From JBKJUK01 sp046590705 (GTDB lineage: Bacteria > Acidobacteriota > Thermoanaerobaculia > Gp7-AA8), in the NCBI GenBank assembly GCA_046590705.1, contig JBKJUK010000380.1, forward strand, positions 1 to 19,634: a stretch of DNA of 19,634 bases, written 5' to 3'. Each line of letters opens with the position of its first letter. Positions within the stretch are counted from its first letter, which is position 1. Positions 14,886 through 19,634 of the stretch are shown here, piece by piece. A program made the translations under genes and the position numbers. Under the pieces are notes generated by a model. It did not search any database. It worked only from the letters and a program-made list of their open reading frames with translations, and was not told the DNA's origin.

Positions 14886-16822
14886 ACGCCGACTCCCGCC
14901 ACGCCCATCTGCAGGCTGATCTTCTCGCCGCGGCGAACGCGGATACCGGGAAGCGGTTTCTGCAGGCGTACGAATCCTGAACCCTCTGCTCCAACCGCGA
15001 GACCAGCGTTCGTCGCTCGACTGATGGCATCGCGCGCATCGAGTCCCCTGAAATCAGGTACGACCACATGCGACGCGCGCACGACCACCGGCGCTGTGCG
15101 CTGCAATCTGGCGATGACGGGAGGCTTCAGTGTCAGTTCGCGTGCAGGAATGGAAGGCGGCACTTCCAGGTACCGCAACGTCGCCTGGGCGACTTCCTGA
15201 AAGACTGGCGCGGCGATCGTTCCGCCATACTGCGCGCCGCGCGGGGTGTCGACTGCCACCAGGATCACCAGACGCGGACGGTCTGCCGGTACATAGCCGG
15301 CGAACGATGCAACCACGTCCGAGGAGTATCCTCCGCGACCCGGTTTCTGCGCGGTTCCGGTCTTCCCGGCCACGACATGTTCGGCAAGCGCTGCACTCTT
15401 ACCGGTGCCGCGCTCCACGACAGCCTTGAGCATCTCGTTCAGCACGGCTGCGGTGCGCGCGGAGACCACGCGTCTGCTCTTGTCTGTTGGCGCTTCGTAG
15501 ATTGTTTTCCCATTGCTATCGATCACGCGCTGCACGATTTTTGGTTGCGGGAGCATGCCGCCATTGGCGATTGCGGCCACCGCTCGTGTCACCTGCAAAG
15601 GTGTCGCCGCCATTTCCTGACCGATCGAAATCACGGCGTTTGAAAGTTGTGACCAACGCTCAGTCCGTCGAAGCATCCCCGAGGTTTCGCCGGGCAGTTC
15701 GATCCCACTCTTCTCGCCGAAGCCGAAGGCTCTCACATATCGATAGAGACGCTTCGAGCCGAGCGCGAGACCGACCCTTATGGTGCCGACATTGGAGGAA
15801 TGCACAAGTACTTCCTCGAACGGAATCACCCCGTAGGCATGACCGCCGTGCTCTTTGATGCGCACGTTGGCGATCTGGATGCCGCCGTTGTTGCAGTCGA
15901 TCATCTGCGAAGGCGTAACCAGACCCTCTTCGAGACCTGCTGCCGCGGTCACGATCTTGAACGTCGATCCCGGTTCGTAGAAATCCTGCACCGCGCGATT
16001 TCGCCAATCTGCCGGCGTGAATTTTCTGAAATCATTCGGGTCGAAAGTCGGCGCAGAAGCCATCGCCAGAATTGCGCCGTCACGTGGATCCATCACCACC
16101 ACCGAGCCGCTGGCGGCGCGATATTTCTCGACCGCACTCTTCAGCGCACGCTCGGCGATGAACTGGATCACCTCGTCGATGGTCAGCACGACATGCGATC
16201 CGTCGCGCGCGGCGTTCTTGCCACCACCGCCCATCAGATACATGCCGCGGCGGGCATCACGAAGCAGCGTGACCTTGCCGGCCTGCCCCTGCACGTGATG
16301 ATCGAAGGAGTGCTCGATCCCGGCGATTCCAACGCCGTCGAGATTCACATACCCGAGAACGTTCGCTGCAAGGGCCCCGCGCGGATAGGAACGACGGTGT
16401 TCTTCGAGCGTGTAAATCCCGGGAAGCTTGAGCTTCCGCACCTGCGCCCCGACTTCCGGACTGACCTGCCTGGCGATCCAGGCGAACTCGTTCCGAGCCT
16501 TCAGCTTCTTCTCGATGTCCGGGATGCGCATTCCCAGCACCGCCGACAGTCGCTGCGCGACGAGCTGCGGATTCTGCACTGCCTGCGGATCGGCGTACAC
16601 CGAGTCAGCGGGAATGCTCTCAGCGAGAATGCGTCCGCGCGCGTCGCGAATGGAACCGCGCACCGGCGTAAGCGAAATCGTACGCTGCTGCTGATCCGCT
16701 GCGCGTGCGTTGTAATCATCATGACGGACGAGCTGAACCTGCACCAGCCGGCCAACCACCACCGTGGCCCAGAGGGACAGCACGATTCCCATGATCGAAA
16801 CTCGCCGCGCCGAGATCGTCAC
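14882..16822 (-). CDS. ftsI: Septal class B penicillin-binding protein FtsI with C-terminal PASTA domain
   Basis: Transpeptidase that crosslinks septal peptidoglycan, partner of FtsW. It has 646 residues. An N-terminal signal anchor (about 8-28) precedes the dimerisation domain (about 50-210), and the transpeptidase domain contains Ser286-x-x-Lys (STFK), Ser342-Ser-Asn344 and Lys487-Thr-Gly. After the catalytic domain, residues about 585-640 (VVVPDFRGLDARDAISRATNAGL...) form a PASTA module, as in SpoVD or PBP2x; the E. coli protein lacks it. The GTG start overlaps the ftsL stop in GTGA, with AGGTG 5 bases upstream. SpoVD is a family alternative, but the context points to the division enzyme. 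Confidence 0.96.
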   Translation of the reverse strand: MTISARRVSIMGIVLSLWATVVVGRLVQVQLVRHDDYNARAADQQQRTISLTPVRGSIRDARGRILAESIPADSVYADPQAVQNPQLVAQRLSAVLGMRIPDIEKKLKARNEFAWIARQVSPEVGAQVRKLKLPGIYTLEEHRRSYPRGALAANVLGYVNLDGVGIAGIEHSFDHHVQGQAGKVTLLRDARRGMYLMGGGGKNAARDGSHVVLTIDEVIQFIAERALKSAVEKYRAASGSVVVMDPRDGAILAMASAPTFDPNDFRKFTPADWRNRAVQDFYEPGSTFKIVTAAAGLEEGLVTPSQMIDCNNGGIQIANVRIKEHGGHAYGVIPFEEVLVHSSNVGTIRVGLALGSKRLYRYVRAFGFGEKSGIELPGETSGMLRRTERWSQLSNAVISIGQEMAATPLQVTRAVAAIANGGMLPQPKIVQRVIDSNGKTIYEAPTDKSRRVVSARTAAVLNEMLKAVVERGTGKSAALAEHVVAGKTGTAQKPGRGGYSSDVVASFAGYVPADRPRLVILVAVDTPRGAQYGGTIAAPVFQEVAQATLRYLEVPPSIPARELTLKPPVIARLQRTAPVVVRASHVVVPDFRGLDARDAISRATNAGLAVGAEGSGFVRLQKPLPGIRVRRGEKISLQMGVAGVGV

Positions 16823-17172
16823 TGAGTCACCTGCAACTGGCTCACCGCGTTGCGGACGATCACGATTCGCGAGGCCTCGGTCGTATCCAGTCCAAGCCGT
16901 CGGGCCTGCGCCTCCACGACCTGCAGGTTGGTCAGACGCTCGATCTCGAGACGCAAAGTCTTGTTTGTGATCTGAAGCGACTTCTCGTTCTTCTGGAGTT
17001 TGCCGGCCTGGCTGGCCAGACGAATGACTTCGAGGTTCTGCCAGGTGAAGAGCAACAGGAACAGCGCGATGGGGAGGCCGATCGAAAAAACGGAAAATAG
17101 CTCACGAAAGCGCTCGCGATCGCGCTCCCTGGTGATGTGGCTGTTCTCTATCGTTTTTTTCTGTGCGTACAT
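16819..17172 (-). CDS. ftsL: FtsL-like small divisome protein
   Basis: With ATG 17172 the protein has 117 residues: a charged cytoplasmic tail, one transmembrane helix at about 25-45 (LFSVFSIGLPIALFLLLFTW), a periplasmic coiled coil at about 50-90 (LQKNEKSLQITNKTLRLEIERL), and a short tail. This topology and the position between rsmH and ftsI identify FtsL, which with FtsB and FtsQ activates FtsWI. Sequence conservation in this family is low, so identity rests mainly on topology and synteny. The frame is open to 17295, but the extra 41 residues (rich in Gly, Arg and Cys) are encoded by a G-rich leader and do not look like protein. A weak AGGGA precedes the chosen ATG. Confidence 0.85.
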   Translation of the reverse strand: MYAQKKTIENSHITRERDRERFRELFSVFSIGLPIALFLLLFTWQNLEVIRLASQAGKLQKNEKSLQITNKTLRLEIERLTNLQVVEAQARRLGLDTTEASRIVIVRNAVSQLQVTQ

Positions 17173-17371
17173 TTTCCCTGCTCGCTGAAGCAACGAACAA
17201 GGGTGAAGATTCTGCCTATCGGTACGACAATCGGACCCGACCCACACACCCACCCCACACGCGCCACCCCTCCCAGGATTCGACCGAACGTACACTCACG
17301 CCCGCCCTTCCCCAACCTTCACCCTTGCTGCTTGCCTCGATCACGCCCGTGATCCGAGACCTAACCCTTCA
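17173..17371 (-). other. rsmH-ftsL spacer with dyads and a G-quadruplex motif
   Basis: About 200 bases without a convincing gene. On the transcribed strand, 18 bases after the rsmH stop, is a perfect dyad GATCACG-GG-CGTGATC (17339-17354). CAAGGGTGAAG and its exact reverse complement lie at 17209-17219 and 17317-17327. Between them is a G-rich tract with GGGG-T-GGG-TGTGT-GGG-TC-GGG (17256-17236), preceded by GGGAGGGG. The spacer may hold control signals for ftsL onward; no promoter is convincing. Confidence 0.5.
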
Positions 17372-18361
17372 CTACAGCTTCTCTGCAACTCTCAGCCGCG
17401 CGCTTCGCGCTCGCGGATTCCTTGTTTCTTCTTCTGTCGATGCCGTCAGCGGCCTCGATGTCAGTACCTGGACGAAACTGATCATTCCGCAACCGCACAC
17501 CGGAAGATCCGGCGGACATTTGCATTCACCCTGCAGCCGTCGGAGCGCACGCTTGATGACGCGATCCTCGAGCGAATGAAACGAAATCACCCCGATGCGC
17601 CCCCCGCTTGCGAGTCGAGCCACGGCCTGATCGACGAACTCCTCGAGTCGCACGATCTCTTCGTTCGTGGCGATTCGCAGCGCCTGAAAGGTGAGCGTGG
17701 CTGCGTCGATCTTCTCCCGCACACCACGCTTGACGTCTCGCACGATCTGCGCGAGCTGCCTGGTCGTAGTGATCGGCTCGGTCTCGCGCAAAGCCACGAT
17801 GGCCTGAGCGATCCGTTTCGCCATCGGCTCCTCGCCGAAATCGCGAATGATCCGCGTCAGCTCGTATTCATCGAGCGTATTCACCAGATCCGCAGCAGTC
17901 GATCCCTCGGCGCTCATGCGCATGTCGAGCGGTCCGTCGAAGCGGAAAGAAAATCCGCGCGACGGCTCGTCGATCTGCATGGAGCTGACTCCGAGGTCGG
18001 CCAGTACAGCGCCGATTTCTCCGACGTTCAGTTTGTCCAGAATTTCAAAGAGCTCTTCGTGCCGCCCCTCTATGAGCGTCACGCGACTTCCAAACCGCTT
18101 CAATCGCTCACCGGCCAGCTTCAGCGCCCGCGGATCGCGATCAACACCGACATATCTGATTGCTTCGTACCGCTCCAGCAACGCCTCGGCGTGACCACCC
18201 AGCCCGACCGTTGCATCGACTATCACCGCATCTGCATCGACTCCTGCGGGTACCACCCACTGCAGTACTTCTTCGAGCAGAACCGGCGCATGCCTCGCGG
18301 CGGTGCTGCTCGCCGGGATCTCAAACCCGTCATGACCCTGGCTGAGATCTCCGTCGTTCAA
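17372..18361 (-). CDS. rsmH: 16S rRNA (cytosine(1402)-N(4))-methyltransferase RsmH
   Basis: SAM-dependent enzyme (formerly MraW) methylating N4 of C1402 in the 16S rRNA decoding centre. It has 329 residues. HAPVLLEEVL is at 24-33, the SAM motif DATVGLGGH at 49-57, GVDRDPRAL at 72-80, LADLGVSS at 120-127, GFSFRFDGPLDMRM at 136-149, then TFQALRIATNEE, ISFHSLEDR, the cysteine segment CKCPPDLPVCGC, and RNPRARSARLR near the C-terminus. All are family hallmarks. The start is a TTG 2 bases after the mraZ stop, with GGAG 6 bases upstream inside the mraZ end; the residues before His24 are an unconserved extension. Confidence 0.97.
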   Translation of the reverse strand: MNDGDLSQGHDGFEIPASSTAARHAPVLLEEVLQWVVPAGVDADAVIVDATVGLGGHAEALLERYEAIRYVGVDRDPRALKLAGERLKRFGSRVTLIEGRHEELFEILDKLNVGEIGAVLADLGVSSMQIDEPSRGFSFRFDGPLDMRMSAEGSTAADLVNTLDEYELTRIIRDFGEEPMAKRIAQAIVALRETEPITTTRQLAQIVRDVKRGVREKIDAATLTFQALRIATNEEIVRLEEFVDQAVARLASGGRIGVISFHSLEDRVIKRALRRLQGECKCPPDLPVCGCGMISFVQVLTSRPLTASTEEETRNPRARSARLRVAEKL

Positions 18362-18363
18362 AC

Positions 18364-18816
18364 TCAGACTCCGTGAAGCTCCAGCTCTTTCAGATCGTCG
18401 TCCGACAGCGGTGCTTCGGTCAGGCGGCGCTGAATTTTTTCTTCATTCCAGACAATCAGGTGATCGTTGCTGCCGAGCACCACCACGTCATTAGTAATGG
18501 AGGCCACATTGCGCAGGATGGAAGGGACCAGCAGTCGTCCCTGCGCGTCGATGCTGCCGACCTGACCGTAGTAGTTCACTCGCTCCAGCATCTTGTTCTT
18601 GGCGACGGAGGTCGAAGGGACGCGGGAGAGGCGGGCATGAAACTCACGCCAGACCGGCACCGGATAGATCAGCGCCTTTTCTCCGTCCATGGACGTGATG
18701 AAGCAATCGAGGCCGAAGCGCTCCTCGATCACACGCCGGAAGTCGCTGGGGACCTTGATCCGTCCCTTCTCATCGACTCTGGCCGGGGCATGCCCCATCA
18801 GTTCAAGACTATCCAC
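18364..18816 (-). CDS. mraZ: Transcriptional regulator MraZ
   Basis: First gene of the dcw cluster and its DNA-binding repressor. It has 150 residues with two SpoVT-AbrB-type half domains, each carrying the family motif: DEKGRIKVPSDFR at 15-27 and DAQGRLLVPSILR at 90-102. MraZ forms rings of 8 or more subunits and binds spaced repeats upstream of its own gene. Exactly such repeats lie 48-81 bases upstream here, so autoregulation is likely. The start is GTG; AGGAGA lies 12 bases upstream, slightly far. ATG at 18798 would remove only the six unconserved N-terminal residues. Confidence 0.96.
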   Translation of the reverse strand: MDSLELMGHAPARVDEKGRIKVPSDFRRVIEERFGLDCFITSMDGEKALIYPVPVWREFHARLSRVPSTSVAKNKMLERVNYYGQVGSIDAQGRLLVPSILRNVASITNDVVVLGSNDHLIVWNEEKIQRRLTEAPLSDDDLKELELHGV

Positions 18817-18863
18817 GGTTCGACGTGTTCTCCTGCATTTCAGTTAAATTTGAAGAAAAACTA

Positions 18864-18897
18864 CCACCAACGACCACTACTGTCCACAAATATCCAC
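18864..18897 (-). promoter_or_regulatory. MraZ operator: four GTGG repeats at 10-bp period
   Basis: On the minus strand GTGG occurs at 18897-18894, 18887-18884, 18877-18874 and 18867-18864, each followed by 6 variable bases. Period and position match the known MraZ boxes of other bacteria (TGGGN repeats spaced by 5 bases in E. coli). The fifth base is A in the first two repeats and T in the last two. The cluster promoter should overlap or adjoin this. TTGGTG and TTAACT, 17 bases apart, are a weak candidate. Confidence 0.85.
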
Positions 18898-19059
18898 TAG
18901 GTGGAGAAAAGATTTACCTCGGATACGAGGTGTAGAGGGCGCGCGCGAGGCACTGTAGGGGCGCGTTGCGCGAGCCCGCTCCCCCGTTGGGACTTACGGC
19001 GACTGAAAGAAAGAACGTGATCGCCAGGCAGCTGTCATCCGATCAGCGGGAAGGGCGGT
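18898..19059. other. Intergenic region upstream of the operator with repeat fragments
   Basis: No gene is supported. It contains a small perfect hairpin CCTCG-GATA-CGAGG (18917-18930), a GC-rich stretch around 18936-18990 resembling a degenerate palindrome, and a 28-base element (18998-19025) whose near-exact reverse complement is at 59-87. Confidence 0.55.
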
Positions 19060-19146
19060 GCGCCGTCATTCCGAGCGGCGGGATGGGTGGGTGCGAGGAA
19101 TCTGCGCACAGGGACCGCGCTGTAAATGTTGAGCGCGAACCTTGTG
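19060..19146 (+). repeat. 87-bp dispersed repeat, copy A
   Basis: Identical over all 87 bases to 19548-19634. It begins GCGCCGTCATTCCGAGCGGC and contains three GGG runs plus GG (a near G-quadruplex motif), GAGGAATCTGCGC, and GGACCGCGCTG. Perfect identity implies recent duplication or an active, conserved repeat. Short hypothetical frames across it on either strand look like translations of the repeat. Confidence 0.95.
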
Positions 19147-19547
19147 CGTAGATTACTCAGTCGCAGTCCTATCTGCACTCGCCATCGAGCACGGCGCGCT
19201 CCATCGGAATGACGTTCCTGCCCGTATCGGCGGCATTTTCCAACCGGGAAAGCCGCATGAGACCGAAGTTTCTCGGAAGCGGCGGGATCGGCAGTGATGC
19301 CCCAGAGGGCCGGAGGCCCGGCATCGCTGTAGCCACGGCCGTGAGGCCGTGGACGTAGCGCACCCGACATCCTTCGGAGCCCCGGCGGGGCGGCATCGAT
19401 TCGACCGGGACGGAGTAGATCGTCGACGTTACGACAATGACCGATGCGTACGAATTGGGGTTCGTACCGAATGGCGGAAAGTCGCGATGCCGACGAAGAT
19501 CAAGCGCGCAATGTCACCCGAACTCGAACCGCTGAGCACCAAGAGGA
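19147..19547. other. Spacer between the 87-bp repeats, with three adjacent hairpins
   Basis: No gene is supported in these 401 bases. Three perfect hairpins follow one another: GGGCC-GGA-GGCCC (19307-19319), CCACGGCC-GTGA-GGCCGTGG (19333-19352, with a GNRA-type loop) and GCCCC-GGC-GGGGC (19379-19391). The motif CGGCATCG follows the first and third. The first part (19309-19326) is an exact copy of 2035-2052. Confidence 0.6.
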
Positions 19548-19634
19548 GCGCCGTCATTCCGAGCGGCGGGATGGGTGGGTGCGAGGAATCTGCGCACAGG
19601 GACCGCGCTGTAAATGTTGAGCGCGAACCTTGTG
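19548..19634 (+). repeat. 87-bp dispersed repeat, copy B (runs to window edge)
   Basis: Exact copy of 19060-19146 in the same orientation, with a period of 488 bases. It is cut by the end of the window, so the true repeat may be longer. Confidence 0.95.

Noticed and set aside
15800..16825. 341-codon plus-strand open frame opposite ftsI
   Set aside because: Antisense shadow of a highly conserved gene; composition is typical of a complementary frame in GC-rich DNA.
17173..17295. N-terminal extension of the FtsL frame
   Set aside because: The extension encodes Gly/Arg/Cys-rich low-complexity sequence from the G-rich leader; FtsL proteins are short and ATG 17172 gives the usual topology.
19035..19370. 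111-codon minus-strand open frame upstream of mraZ
   Set aside because: It runs through the 87-bp repeat and the hairpins, has no recognisable domain and no clear ribosome-binding site; its composition looks like translated repeat DNA.
1..19634. tRNA, rRNA, riboswitch or phage/IS genes
   Set aside because: I saw no cloverleaf, rRNA segment, known riboswitch core, transposase or integrase reading frame.

Overview
This window is a nearly complete division and cell-wall (dcw) cluster, read entirely from the minus strand. The order from high to low coordinate is mraZ, rsmH, ftsL, ftsI, murE, murF, mraY, murD, ftsW, murG, murC, ftsQ, ftsA, ftsZ. Two further minus-strand genes follow: a class I SAM methyltransferase and an RmlD-like reductase. 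The organism is a moderately GC-rich bacterium with a diaminopimelate-type peptidoglycan, because MurE carries the DNPR motif. The SEDS/PBP pair FtsW-FtsI, a PASTA-tipped FtsI, the gene order and dispersed repeats of the 'GTCATTCCGAGC...GAGGAATCT' kind are all compatible with Acidobacteriota or a related phylum. That placement is inference; nothing here gives a taxonomic marker.

Layout. Positions 18817-19634 hold the control region of the cluster and dispersed repeats. Four GTGG motifs at an exact 10-bp period just upstream of mraZ form a convincing MraZ operator. From 18816 down to 2227 lie 14 dcw genes, many joined by 4-base ATGA/GTGA overlaps or gaps of 2-3 bases, so they look co-transcribed and translationally coupled. 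Two gaps of about 200 bases break this pattern: rsmH-ftsL, which is G-rich on the coding strand, and murE-murF, which has an AT-rich promoter-like stretch and a hairpin abutting a strong Shine-Dalgarno. A strong hairpin without a U-tract follows ftsZ. Positions 2226-1 hold the two accessory genes separated by REP-like palindromes, and end in an inverted copy of repeats seen at the other edge of the window.

How the genes work together. MurC, MurD, MurE and MurF build the UDP-MurNAc-pentapeptide. MraY and MurG make lipid II. FtsW polymerises it and FtsI crosslinks it at the septum. FtsQ and FtsL belong to the divisome scaffold that activates FtsWI, while FtsA tethers FtsZ to the membrane. RsmH methylates 16S rRNA and MraZ represses the cluster. 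murB and ddl, often found between murC and ftsQ, are absent.

I found no new gene system. The points of interest are the operator, structured intergenic regions, and repeats flanking the cluster in inverted orientation.
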